A DNA stretch of 64,000 nucleotides, taken from positions 61,324-125,323 of the forward strand of contig NZ_JANINU010000307.1 in the NCBI RefSeq assembly GCF_024508875.1, read 5' to 3'. Each line of letters opens with the position of its first letter. Within the stretch, counting starts at the first letter, position 1. The notes under the pieces are model-generated. The model did no database searches and was not told the DNA's origin. It saw only the letters and a program-made list of their open reading frames with translations. Below, in pieces: positions 1 through 6,855 of the stretch. The DNA comes from Phenylobacterium sp. GTDB lineage: Bacteria > Pseudomonadota > Alphaproteobacteria > Caulobacterales > Caulobacteraceae. The translations under genes and the position numbers were made by a program.

Positions 1-749
1 TCTGCGAGACCCTGATCGGCGGGCTGCATGTGGGCGTGCAGCGGCTGGAGCGCGACGCGGACCGCGAGCGCGAGGCGCTGGCCAACCTGTTGCACGACTT
101 CGACGGCTCGGAGGTGGCCGACGTCGACCTGCAGGAGGTCAAGACGCGGGCCGACGCGCTGGACGTGGCCGCGGCCGCGCTGGAGTTCGTGCGCGATGCG
201 GCGGCGGAGACCTACGCCTCGGCGACAGGCGAGGTCTGGAGCCCGTGGCGCGGGAGCGTGCGAGGCGGCGCGACGAGTGCGGCGCAGATCGATGCGCAGT
301 CGGCGCTGCGGTCGCGGGAGGCGCGGCGGCGTTCGCAGACCGATCCGGGCGACGCCGTGGTGGCGTTCCGGGCCTCGCCGCGGAGCGATGCGCCGGAAGA
401 TGCGCGGCGCATCTTCGACGCCTTGAACTGGGCGCGCGGCGAGTGGCCCGACATGAGCCTGGCGCTGACCGACGCCAAGGGCGGCGAGCGGCTGGCCAAA
501 CGCTGGGCGCAGCAGAAGGGTGTGCGCCTCGTGCTCGCCAAGCCGGACTTCGCCCGCTTCGGGCGGGCGGCCCCGTTCCGCGCCAACGACCAGATGCTGG
601 CGCTGCGGCCCGTCTGCGTCCTGGTGCTGCCGGATAGCCTGGGCCCTGCGGCCGCGGCAGGAGCGCCGCCGTTCGGGCCGGCAATGAACCTGGCCGAAGA
701 GGCGCGTCGCCGGGGCCTGCGCTGCGTGCGGATCGCCTCTCGCCCTTAA
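1..749 (+). CDS. DUF2493 (SLOG-superfamily) protein, 5'-truncated
   Basis: The reading frame is open to the left edge, so the N-terminus lies outside the window. The last ~110 residues carry the DUF2493/YspA-type SLOG pattern: a short segment with DAKGGERLAKRWA, then KPDFARFGRAAPFRAND, then a hydrophobic strand (VCVLVLP) and a closing EEARRRGLRCVRI strand. This is a Rossmann-like nucleotide-binding fold. The upstream part is Arg/Ala-rich and helical. SLOG proteins are thought to bind nucleotide-derived ligands; what this one binds is unknown. Proteins of this type are common on alphaproteobacterial integrated elements, which fits the neighbourhood. Confidence 0.75.
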   Translation, partial: CETLIGGLHVGVQRLERDADREREALANLLHDFDGSEVADVDLQEVKTRADALDVAAAALEFVRDAAAETYASATGEVWSPWRGSVRGGATSAAQIDAQSALRSREARRRSQTDPGDAVVAFRASPRSDAPEDARRIFDALNWARGEWPDMSLALTDAKGGERLAKRWAQQKGVRLVLAKPDFARFGRAAPFRANDQMLALRPVCVLVLPDSLGPAAAAGAPPFGPAMNLAEEARRRGLRCVRIASRP

Positions 750-820
750 GCTGATACGCTAAACCCGCATTCAAGGTGACAGGCCCTTGCGAAGGGCTCA
801 GCCTCGCCTGACGAGTCGCG

Positions 821-1363
821 CTATCGGCAATGCTCCTTCAGGGTCGCCGTAACCCGTGTCTGGCAGTCCACCGCCGCCGCTAGAACTAGCATCCCCGACT
901 TCTCGCTGTTGTAACCCTTGAGAATGTCCATCTGCTGAGTTTCTGCGAACCAGTGCTTGCCGACGATCATTGGAAGGTAGGGAGCGTTGACGCGCATTTG
1001 CTCCGCCATGATGCGACCATACGCATCGATGTCATCGAACATCATGGTCCAGAGAAGCTGCTCACCCTTCGGGCTTAGGTCGTCGAACAGAAGCGCAATC
1101 TGCGTGAATATCGCCTTCCGCCAAACCTGCATGAATTCCTGGGGGCTTGGCTTGGTTACGCCGTTAGTCTGTATGTAGACATCGGCGGAGAACCAAGCTG
1201 CTGCCGCATAGTAGCGAACGATCTTCGCGGCTGTGGCGGGATTCCGCTTTAGCCAAGCGAGGTCCTCTTCGTCGCTCGCGCCAGACTTGTAGGCATCCAC
1301 GACGGCCTGCGTCAGCAGTCCCGCGACCTTCTCTGCCGTGATCTTAGACCCAAACAGCGCCAC
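821..1363 (-). CDS. Hypothetical helical protein, partner of the downstream-numbered TIR-like gene
   Basis: A 180-residue protein that I do not recognise. It looks mostly helical, has no signal peptide or obvious membrane segment, and is rich in aromatic residues in the middle (YYAAAAWFSADVYIQ; LLWTMMFDDIDAYG). It ends with two cysteines (VDCQTR and EHCR). Its start lies 5 nt after the stop of the zinc-ribbon/TIR-like gene at 1369-2331, on the same strand, so the two are almost certainly one transcript. Base composition is visibly less GC-biased than the mobilisation genes nearby, suggesting separate acquisition. A role as second component of a two-gene defence or stress module is inference from context only. 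Confidence 0.7.
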   Translation of the reverse strand: MALFGSKITAEKVAGLLTQAVVDAYKSGASDEEDLAWLKRNPATAAKIVRYYAAAAWFSADVYIQTNGVTKPSPQEFMQVWRKAIFTQIALLFDDLSPKGEQLLWTMMFDDIDAYGRIMAEQMRVNAPYLPMIVGKHWFAETQQMDILKGYNSEKSGMLVLAAAVDCQTRVTATLKEHCR

Positions 1364-1368
1364 TGCCG

Positions 1369-2331
1369 CTAATCCGTCAGCTTCGCCACGTCGGGCAACG
1401 TCGCTCGGATTGTAGCCTTAAGCTCCGCCGCTGCCTTGGGCAGATTGGCCGGGTCCCAGATGATCGTCACCAGGTGGTTGGTATCAAAGTGCGTCTTCTC
1501 CTTGTCCCAAACTGCCTTCTTGCAGGTGTAGATCACGGGCTTGCCTAGCCCTTCGGCGAACCCGCCCTCCCAATACGCGCCGGGATTTCGGTGGGTCAGG
1601 TCCGCGAGCATGAGACGGCTGGTCCGGATCGCCACGCGCATCTGATCGTCAATGCATCCAGCGCCCTGGTCGTCGGTCAGGAGCTTGAGCGTAAAGCCCG
1701 TCTCCGCGACGGCAGGCTTGAAGCAGGACGCGACGGCAGCGTTGAGCTCGGTGTCCCCGAACTGCATAGCCATGAAGGCCACGCGAGACGTCACTTCCTC
1801 GCGCATTAGGTCTTCGTATCGCTCCCAACCCGCCCAGGTGAGGCGATAGACGTGCCGCCCGCCGCTCGGCTGTGCGATCACCCAGCGCTTGAGCTGGTCC
1901 TGATTGAGCAGCCACTTCAGCCCAACGGCCGGATCCCTCTCTGAGATGGTGGTTCCCAGCCACGCGCACATCAGGAGATCATCAACCGGCACTTGGTGCG
2001 CCGCTGTCGGTAGCTGTTGGCCGACATAGAGGATCAGATCGTCAACCTGCTGCATCGGGCGCGGCAGCGGATCATTGAGCCCCCAGGCAGGAAGATCGTC
2101 TATCGGAACGCCGACATGCATCCCCTCGCGCCCCATGCGGCGCACCTTGTGGCTGAGGTTCGTCCGCGCCAGTTCCTGATTGGCGTAGCCGGATAGCGCC
2201 TCTTGATAGCTCCGCTGCGTCTTCTTAGGAGCAAGGAACTGCCAGCGCCCGCAGCGCGGACAATCCTTCACGTGCGCCACGGGATCGGGCTCGCTGGTAA
2301 GGGCCGTGCCGCAGATCGTGCAATCAGTCAT
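1369..2331 (-). CDS. Zinc-ribbon protein with C-terminal TIR-like / nucleoside 2-deoxyribosyltransferase-like domain
   Basis: 320 residues with three parts. Residues ~4-28 hold two CxxC pairs (CTIC and CPRCG), a zinc ribbon. The middle (~130-175) resembles a winged helix with a terminal YRLTWAGWERYEDL. The last ~135 residues have the flavodoxin-like pattern shared by nucleoside 2-deoxyribosyltransferase-like and TIR-like domains: an opening strand FMAMQFG, an SRLMLADLTHRNPGAYWEGG segment with the expected Glu, and GLGKPVIYTC. In relatives this fold cleaves N-glycosidic bonds of nucleosides or NAD. NAD(P)-related cleavage here is inference. The gene is first of a two-gene transcript in an accessory island, which makes an anti-phage or toxin role plausible but unproven. 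Confidence 0.72.
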   Translation of the reverse strand: MTDCTICGTALTSEPDPVAHVKDCPRCGRWQFLAPKKTQRSYQEALSGYANQELARTNLSHKVRRMGREGMHVGVPIDDLPAWGLNDPLPRPMQQVDDLILYVGQQLPTAAHQVPVDDLLMCAWLGTTISERDPAVGLKWLLNQDQLKRWVIAQPSGGRHVYRLTWAGWERYEDLMREEVTSRVAFMAMQFGDTELNAAVASCFKPAVAETGFTLKLLTDDQGAGCIDDQMRVAIRTSRLMLADLTHRNPGAYWEGGFAEGLGKPVIYTCKKAVWDKEKTHFDTNHLVTIIWDPANLPKAAAELKATIRATLPDVAKLTD

Positions 2332-2688
2332 CTCGGGCCTAGCGAATAGGTTACGGTCAAGCCACTATCGTTCTTGGTATGTTCGGAAACAAGTGGCTGG
2401 GAAGCCGTGAACCACTCTGCTCCCCAAGGTCAGCCACACGGGCAGGAGATTCACCTAAGCCACGGATTTTTATTATACCCCTGCACTTGTTCAAGCTGTG
2501 CATTCCGTAGGGACGAGAGTCCCCTCCACAGCACGATCCCAACGACCGTAACTGGAGCCGAGCAGCGCCTCAGTGTTGTACCGGGGACGCTACTGTCCCG
2601 TCTTCCCGCAAAGGCGAACTCTTAGCGATCACCCGGGTCTGGCCTCTCGCGCGCAATGGGGTCAGCGGGCCGCGCGGCCGCGCTGCGC
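2332..2688. other. Gene-free spacer between two minus-strand units
   Basis: About 357 bases without a convincing gene. The segment is more AT-rich than its surroundings, with a run of T/A around 2465-2478. It must contain the promoter of the minus-strand zinc-ribbon/TIR-like gene near 2332-2420, where the minus strand reads TTGACC roughly 35 bases upstream of the start codon. Two short frames in it (2374-2625 plus, 2357-2542 minus) have no ribosome-binding site or recognisable content. I see no repeats or tRNA. Confidence 0.4.
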
Positions 2689-3069
2689 TTAGCGCGCCGG
2701 CGGGAGCGTCCCGAGGAATCCGATCAGGGCCGACTGCTGCGCGCGTGGCAGCCGGCCATAGGTCTTCAGCAGCTCCAGCGCGCCGGGCGCGCCCAGCAGG
2801 TCGGCGAGCTCGTCCGTGAGGCCGCTTGCGGCGGCGTCGGTCCCGAACAGCTCGGACACGGGGACCTGCAGGAAGGCGGCGATTTCGGCCAGCTTCGAGG
2901 CGCTGACCCGGTTGGCGCCGCGCTCGTACTTCTGGATCTGCTGGAAGGTGAGGCCGACCGCTTCGGCGAGCGCCTGCTGGCTTTCGCCGCGCGCCTTGCG
3001 GGTCAGGCGGATGCGGGCGCCGACGGCCATGTCGACCGGGTGGCGTTGGGTTTCGGGCTTCAGGGGCAT
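2689..3069 (-). CDS. XRE-family transcriptional regulator
   Basis: 126 residues starting at MPLKPETQ. A longer upstream frame exists, but the sequence before this ATG is Arg/Pro-rich and unlike protein. Residues ~15-70 form a Cro/C1-type helix-turn-helix with the usual pattern ARIRLTRKARGESQQALAEA, FQQIQKYERGANRVSASKL and a terminal FLQVPVSELF. The C-terminal 45 residues are a short helical extension, possibly for dimerisation. This layout is typical of small alphaproteobacterial regulators found on mobile elements and in phages. It is the last gene, after a 71-nt gap, of a minus-strand group running 4480-2689, so it may repress its own operon. Confidence 0.88.
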   Translation of the reverse strand: MPLKPETQRHPVDMAVGARIRLTRKARGESQQALAEAVGLTFQQIQKYERGANRVSASKLAEIAAFLQVPVSELFGTDAAASGLTDELADLLGAPGALELLKTYGRLPRAQQSALIGFLGTLPPAR

Positions 3070-3140
3070 GGTCTCATATCGGATTGGGCGCGCCGCGTGC
3101 GCAAGAGGGCGGCCGACGGCGTAGCCGTTGTGGGCGAGGT

Positions 3141-3605
3141 TCACCAGAGGGCCTTGAGGTCGCGGACGGCGGTATGGAGCAGGCCGTAGATGACCGGGAA
3201 GTCCTGCACGAACAGCTCGGCCATCACGACCTCGAACTTCAGCAGCACGCCGTCGCGCGTGGTCGCCGTGGACAGGGGCAGGCTGGGGGCGAGTGCCTCG
3301 CGTTCGGCGTGCAGCTCCTCGAGTCGTGCGTCGATGGCCCGCAGGGGCGCGGCCTGGGGGCCCGCCGTCAGGGCGGCGCCCGCGGGCGAGGGGGCCTGGA
3401 CCCGCATCAGCTCGGCCTCGATGTCGCCCCAGCGTTCCAGGAGCCGCATCGTCTCGGCCTTGTTCGCCAGCCATGTCCGGCAGAGGGCGACGGTGTCGGC
3501 GCCGGCCCGAGCGGGGAGGCCGGGCGCCGCGAGCCCGGCGGCCGGGGCGCCGAGCACGGCCCGCCGCGACAGGCGGGGTGGGCGGGTGTCGCGATCGTCG
3601 GTCAT
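3141..3605 (-). CDS. Small protein with Tat-like signal, unknown function
   Basis: I place the start at MTDDRDTR (3605) because GGAGG sits 8 bases upstream and the start clears the stop of the preceding gene at 3622. The 154-residue product opens with a twin-arginine-like leader (LSRRAVLGAPAAGLAAPGL), then a helical segment with TWLANKAETMRLLERWGDIE. Its overall shape (leader, helical Trp/Glu-rich segment, then a short tail with ATTRDGVLLKFEVVM) is like small proteins on alphaproteobacterial prophages and integrated elements whose function is not known. The neighbour at 4076-4480 has a similar leader, so the two may act together. Export through Tat is inferred from the motif only. Confidence 0.68.
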   Translation of the reverse strand: MTDDRDTRPPRLSRRAVLGAPAAGLAAPGLPARAGADTVALCRTWLANKAETMRLLERWGDIEAELMRVQAPSPAGAALTAGPQAAPLRAIDARLEELHAEREALAPSLPLSTATTRDGVLLKFEVVMAELFVQDFPVIYGLLHTAVRDLKALW

Positions 3606-3621
3606 GTCGCGTCCTCCGGCG

Positions 3622-4047
3622 TCAGCCATCGCGGTCACGGACGAGGGTCAGATAGGCCTCGGCGGCGGCCAGAGCGCACCGCGGGTCCGGCAGGGGCCAC
3701 GACAGGAGCGCCGGGTAGCGGAAGGCCTGGGCGTGGTGCGGACGGCTGAGCTGGCGGATGACGCCGCCGACCGCTGGGGCGCCGGGGACCTCGAAGCCGG
3801 CGTCCGACAGCGTCACGCGCCAGGCCCAGTCGAGGTCGTGGCCCAGCCACATCAGGCGCTCGTCGTCCCAGCCCGCGCGAGCGGCGACACTCTTCAGGGC
3901 GAGCTCCATCCCGTGACCCAGGAGGCCGTAGAAGGGCAGCCGCACTTGTTCGAAATCGGGCGCAGCCAGAACGCCGCGCGCCGCCGAGACATAGGCCTCG
4001 CCCAGCCTGAGGTAGCGGGCCGCCCGGTTGTGGACTTGTGGCGTCAT
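3622..4047 (-). CDS. HEPN-like small protein
   Basis: 141 residues with no signal peptide. The central helical segment FYGLLGHGMELALKSVAARA followed by DDERLMWLGHDL resembles HEPN-like proteins, where a helical pair carries the sequence ELxLKxxL...GHDL. The usual HEPN RNase motif RxxxxH is not clearly present, so a nuclease activity should not be assumed. It lies between two small genes with Tat-like leaders, with 16-nt and 28-nt gaps, so all are probably co-transcribed. Function is unknown. Confidence 0.62.
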   Translation of the reverse strand: MTPQVHNRAARYLRLGEAYVSAARGVLAAPDFEQVRLPFYGLLGHGMELALKSVAARAGWDDERLMWLGHDLDWAWRVTLSDAGFEVPGAPAVGGVIRQLSRPHHAQAFRYPALLSWPLPDPRCALAAAEAYLTLVRDRDG

Positions 4048-4075
4048 CGCCGGTCTCGCGTCATGGGGCCGCCGC

Positions 4076-4480
4076 TCAGCGCGGCGTGTAGATGCGCCAG
4101 GGGCCGGCGCAGTGCTGGCGAATGAAGTCGCCGACGTGATCCAGGGCGACCCGTTCGTCGTGGTCGCCGTTGTTCTGCAGGATCCAGCGGAGGTAGCCGA
4201 ACTTGGCCCGGATCGCCGGCTCCTCGGTCGACGGCGCGAGCAGGATCAGCCGGTCCAGCTCGTCCACGCGCCGGAAGAGCCGGTCGCGGGGACCTTCAGG
4301 GTCTTCCGGCAGGCTCCAGGCGAGATCCATGGCGGCGTAGGCCTCGGCGACCCAACGGTCGAAGGGGTGGGGCAGCGCGCTGACGTCCGGAGCGAGCAGG
4401 AGCGGCGCGGCCGAGGCGCCGGCGAGAACCCCGCGACGGTTCAGGTTGAAAGGCGCTTTCCTGGACTCACGCGTCATCAT
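4076..4480 (-). CDS. Small protein with Tat-like signal, unknown function
   Basis: 134 residues beginning MMTRESRK, with GAGGAG just upstream. Residues ~12-36 form a twin-arginine-type leader (LNRRGVLAGASAAPLLLAP). The mature part is Trp/Glu/Arg-rich and helical (WVAEAYAAMDLAW; LFRRVDELDRLILL) and ends with HCAGPWRIYTPR. I do not recognise a family. It is the first gene of the minus-strand group and is divergent from the small XRE gene at 4608. The shared 127-bp spacer holds a 6-bp hairpin (4499-4513) and an imperfect palindrome at 4564-4575 that could be an operator. Confidence 0.65.
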   Translation of the reverse strand: MMTRESRKAPFNLNRRGVLAGASAAPLLLAPDVSALPHPFDRWVAEAYAAMDLAWSLPEDPEGPRDRLFRRVDELDRLILLAPSTEEPAIRAKFGYLRWILQNNGDHDERVALDHVGDFIRQHCAGPWRIYTPR

Positions 4481-4563
4481 ACGTCTCCTCTACCTGAACC
4501 CGCGCAACGCGGGCCCCGGGACGTGAGGCCGATAGTCGGTACGTTGTGCGCATTATTGATGTC

Positions 4564-4575
4564 ATTGAGCTCGAT
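4564..4575. promoter_or_regulatory. Candidate operator between divergent genes
   Basis: The 12-base segment ATTGAGCTCGAT is a palindrome with one mismatched pair, in the AT-richer part of the spacer between the Tat-leader gene (start 4480, minus) and the XRE gene (start 4608, plus). XRE-type repressors usually bind such sites next to their own gene. Binding is inferred from position and symmetry only. Confidence 0.3.
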
Positions 4576-4607
4576 AGTCAACGCCATGAGCGCGTTTTGA
4601 GCGCCCC

Positions 4608-4838
4608 ATGCTGACGCCGATGCAAGTCAAGCTCGGCCGGACGGCGGTTGGCCTGGGCCTGCGCGACCTCGCCAAGGCCGCCGGGGTCGCGCCGTCGACC
4701 ATCACCCGGTTCGAGAACGGCCGCGGCGGCATGCACAGCGGGACGATGGACCGCGTGCAGCAGGTACTCGAGGACGCCGGCGTCATCTTCATCCGCGCGG
4801 ACGCCGAGGGCGGGGCCGGGGTCCGGCTGAAGCTGTAG
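4608..4838 (+). CDS. Small XRE-family regulator
   Basis: 76 residues, almost nothing but a Cro/C1 helix-turn-helix: LGRTAVGLGLRDLAKAAGVA, then STITRFENGRGGMHSGTMDR, then QQVLEDAGVIFI. The tail VGIF-like strand followed by GVRLKL is the usual end of very short alphaproteobacterial XRE proteins, in which the last strand often reads 'GVxFxxxGGVRL'. Divergent from the small-gene cluster at 4480-2689, so it is a good candidate for its regulator. No dimerisation domain is visible. Confidence 0.85.
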   Translation: MLTPMQVKLGRTAVGLGLRDLAKAAGVAPSTITRFENGRGGMHSGTMDRVQQVLEDAGVIFIRADAEGGAGVRLKL

Positions 4839-5349
4839 GCCAGACCGGGCAGAACCTCCCACACCGCGGGCCGCTGGGATCGAGGGGCGGATGACACCGG
4901 GGCGGCGGCAAGGACCTGTTGCGGGCGGGTGACGGCGCGGGCCCTTCCGGCGCCGTGCCCGGGGGTGGCTCGGCGAAGACGGCAAGTCCTGCGATCGTGC
5001 TCATGCCGCGGGGTGCGCTGGGGCAGACGTCGTGCGACGGCGCGTTCGGCCGTGGCGGGCCATCGGCGCTTCTGGAGACCGTTGGGCGCGGGGTGGGGCT
5101 CCGGGTTGTAGGCTCGACCTGCGCGGCCTCTCGTTGGCGCAAGGGGTTCAAGGGCCGGCGCGCGGCGCAACGGCGTCCGGCGGCTTTCTTCCCCTGGGCT
5201 GACGCCCATTCCTCGCGGCCCAAGAAAGCCGCCGGTCGCCGTCCTCCGCTGACGCTGCGGGCCTTCGGCTGCGCCGCCCACCGGCCCTCGACTCCAGGTC
5301 CGCCATCGAGGCCGCGGCAGGCGCGGTCCGAGACCCAAGGAGACTTCCC
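4839..5349. other. GC-rich gene-free leader upstream of DUF736
   Basis: About 510 bases with no supported gene. Several frames are open in both directions only because of GC bias. The main structure is the perfect 14-bp inverted repeat at 5177-5235 described separately. The segment ends in AAGGAGA just before the DUF736 start. Confidence 0.5.
5177..5235. repeat. Perfect 14-bp inverted repeat upstream of DUF736
   Basis: CCGGCGGCTTTCTT at 5177-5190 is the exact reverse complement of AAGAAAGCCGCCGG at 5222-5235, with 31 bases between. It could form a hairpin in RNA, act as a factor-independent terminator-like structure, or be a DNA site for an element-encoded protein. No T-tract follows, so simple termination is unlikely. 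It sits 115 bases before the DUF736 start codon. Confidence 0.7.
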
Positions 5350-5664
5350 ATGGCGACCATCGGCACCTTCATGAAGAGCGGCGACGGCAGCTACAACGGC
5401 TCGATCCGGACCCTCAGCCTCAACGTCAAGCAGGCCCAGCTGAAGCCCGTCAGCAAGGAAAGCGAGAACGCCCCCGACTTCCGCATCTTCGCCGCCGGCA
5501 CCGAGTTCGGGGCGGCCTGGAAGAAAACCAGCCGAGAGAACCGCGACTACCTGTCGGTCAAGCTCGACGATCCCAGCTTCCCGGCCCCGATCTACGCCAA
5601 CCTGGTTGACGCAGAGGAAGGCTACAGCCTGGTCTGGTCCCGCAACACCCGTCCGGCGAACTGA
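5350..5664 (+). CDS. DUF736 family protein
   Basis: 104 residues matching the DUF736 pattern across the whole length: [20 protein letters not shown], then the [13 protein letters not shown] strand, [16 protein letters not shown], the [19 protein letters not shown] segment and a closing YSLVWSR. DUF736 genes are almost always found on alphaproteobacterial plasmids and integrative elements beside TraG/TraD/TraC/TraA genes, which is the case here. The biochemical role is not known; the fold is predicted to be a small beta-rich domain. The start has a strong upstream AAGGAGA. Confidence 0.95.
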   Translation: MATIGTFMKSGDGSYNGSIRTLSLNVKQAQLKPVSKESENAPDFRIFAAGTEFGAAWKKTSRENRDYLSVKLDDPSFPAPIYANLVDAEEGYSLVWSRNTRPAN

Positions 5665-5766
5665 CGCCTCAGGCGGCGGCGCTTCCGGGCGCCGCCGCCG
5701 ACCTCCCGAGCCGGGGGCCGTGGCCAGCGACCCGGGTGCGAGGCGCCGGGCGGCGACGGATTGTCG

Positions 5767-5786
5767 ATACGTATTGGTGTACGTAT
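5767..5786. promoter_or_regulatory. Palindromic operator/promoter of the prlF-yhaV pair
   Basis: ATACGTA, six bases (TTGGTG), then TACGTAT form a perfect inverted repeat. It is in an AT-rich patch 41 bases before the antitoxin start, inside otherwise GC-rich DNA. Type II antitoxin-toxin complexes normally repress their own promoter through such palindromes. Regulation is inferred from position and symmetry. Confidence 0.6.
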
Positions 5787-5826
5787 ATTGGGGCGCGGGG
5801 TTCGCCAGCCCGGAGCCGGAGAGCAC

Positions 5827-6264
5827 ATGTCCACCAGGCCTACGCAGCGGTCCACGTCCCGTGGGAGCGCGACCGGTCGTTTCGTGGCTCGCGCGCCGGC
5901 GGCGGGCGGGTTGGAAGGCCGCGCCTACAAGGGCAAGGTCACCACGACCGGGAGCTCCAAGGCGGTGCGCCTGGGCAAGCAGTTCTTCGCCGACCACCCC
6001 GAGTTCGAGGTCAGCGCGGAGGTGATGGTCCGCTCGGTGTCCCCCGGCTACGTGCTAATGGCCGTCGAGGCGCCGAAATCGACCGGCCGGAAGGCCGATG
6101 AGCTCGACCCCGTTGTGGGCGCCTTCCTGTCGTTCATGGAGGCCGACCTGAAGGCCAATCCGCACAAGGTCCAGCCGCTCGACCTGTCCCGCGTGGCGGC
6201 GCTGGTCGAGGGCGTCACGCCGCTCCGCGACGATGAGGATCTGCCCGCCGACTTCACGCTCTGA
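5827..6264 (+). CDS. prlF: PrlF-family antitoxin
   Basis: 145 residues from ATG at 5827, which has GGAGA 6 bases upstream; a longer frame begins at 5761 but would run through the operator. The protein has a basic, disordered N-terminus, then an AbrB-like swapped-hairpin segment (KGKVTTTGSSKAVRLGKQFF) and ends in an acidic tail (DDEDLPADFTL) suited to covering a basic toxin surface. PrlF neutralises the ribosome-dependent mRNA interferase YhaV, which is the next gene 2 nt downstream. It is longer than E. coli PrlF (~111 residues). Family assignment rests on the AbrB-like pattern together with the YhaV partner. Confidence 0.82.
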   Translation: MSTRPTQRSTSRGSATGRFVARAPAAGGLEGRAYKGKVTTTGSSKAVRLGKQFFADHPEFEVSAEVMVRSVSPGYVLMAVEAPKSTGRKADELDPVVGAFLSFMEADLKANPHKVQPLDLSRVAALVEGVTPLRDDEDLPADFTL

Positions 6265-6266
6265 CG

Positions 6267-6734
6267 ATGGGGGAGGGCGCGGCGCCGGTTCGAAACGGCT
6301 GGACCCTGCTGGCCGCCGAGGAGTTCAATCGCCAGCTCGCGAGCCTCGCCTCCGACGTCGAGGCGCTGCGGGCCGCCGATCCGAACGGCTGGCAGAAACA
6401 CCCGAAGGCCAAGTTCCTGGCGCGGGTGGTCGACATCCTGCTGAACGAGGTTCCGGCCGATCCGGCGCACAATGCGTTTCGGCAGGGCGCGACCTTGGGG
6501 GACAGCTACAAGCACTGGTTTCGGGTCAAGTTCCTGAGCCGGTTTCGCCTGTTCTTCCGCTGGGACGGCAAGGCGAAGGTGATCATCTACTGCTGGCTGA
6601 ATGACGAGACGACGCTGCGTAAGGCCGGGTCGAAGACCGACCGTTATGCGGTCTTCACCCGCCGGCTGGAGAGTGGCGACCCGCCAGACAGCTGGGCGGA
6701 TCTGATCGAGCCCGCAAAACCGTTGAAGGCCTGA
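6267..6734 (+). CDS. yhaV: YhaV-family toxin (RelE-like mRNA interferase)
   Basis: 155 residues, the usual YhaV length. Diagnostic segments are NGWTLLAAEEFNRQL at the N-terminus, HPKAKFLARVVDIL in the middle, and the C-terminal core KHWFRVKFLSRFRLFFRW followed by KVIIYCWLNDETTLRKAGSK and DAYAVF-like TDRYAVF. YhaV is a RelE-superfamily RNase that cuts mRNA and is held inactive by PrlF. The start codon is 2 nt after the antitoxin stop, so the two are translationally coupled. No disabling change is evident, so the pair looks intact and may stabilise the surrounding element. Confidence 0.93.
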   Translation: MGEGAAPVRNGWTLLAAEEFNRQLASLASDVEALRAADPNGWQKHPKAKFLARVVDILLNEVPADPAHNAFRQGATLGDSYKHWFRVKFLSRFRLFFRWDGKAKVIIYCWLNDETTLRKAGSKTDRYAVFTRRLESGDPPDSWADLIEPAKPLKA

Positions 6735-6855
6735 AGGCGCCACGTCGCAAATGTCAGCGTGGAAAGGGTAAGTCTTCTCACGCAGTTGACGACCGACGGA
6801 CCTCTGCGTTTTCAACCCGCACTCCCCGTGCTCAACTGCATTCTCGATCAGAACG

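Noticed and set aside
782..798. Hairpin after the DUF2493 gene as a terminator
   Set aside because: The 6-7 bp stem has no T-tract and lies between convergent genes; too weak to call.
2357..2625. Short open frames in the 2332-2688 spacer
   Set aside because: No ribosome-binding site, no recognisable segments and both strands are open over the same stretch.
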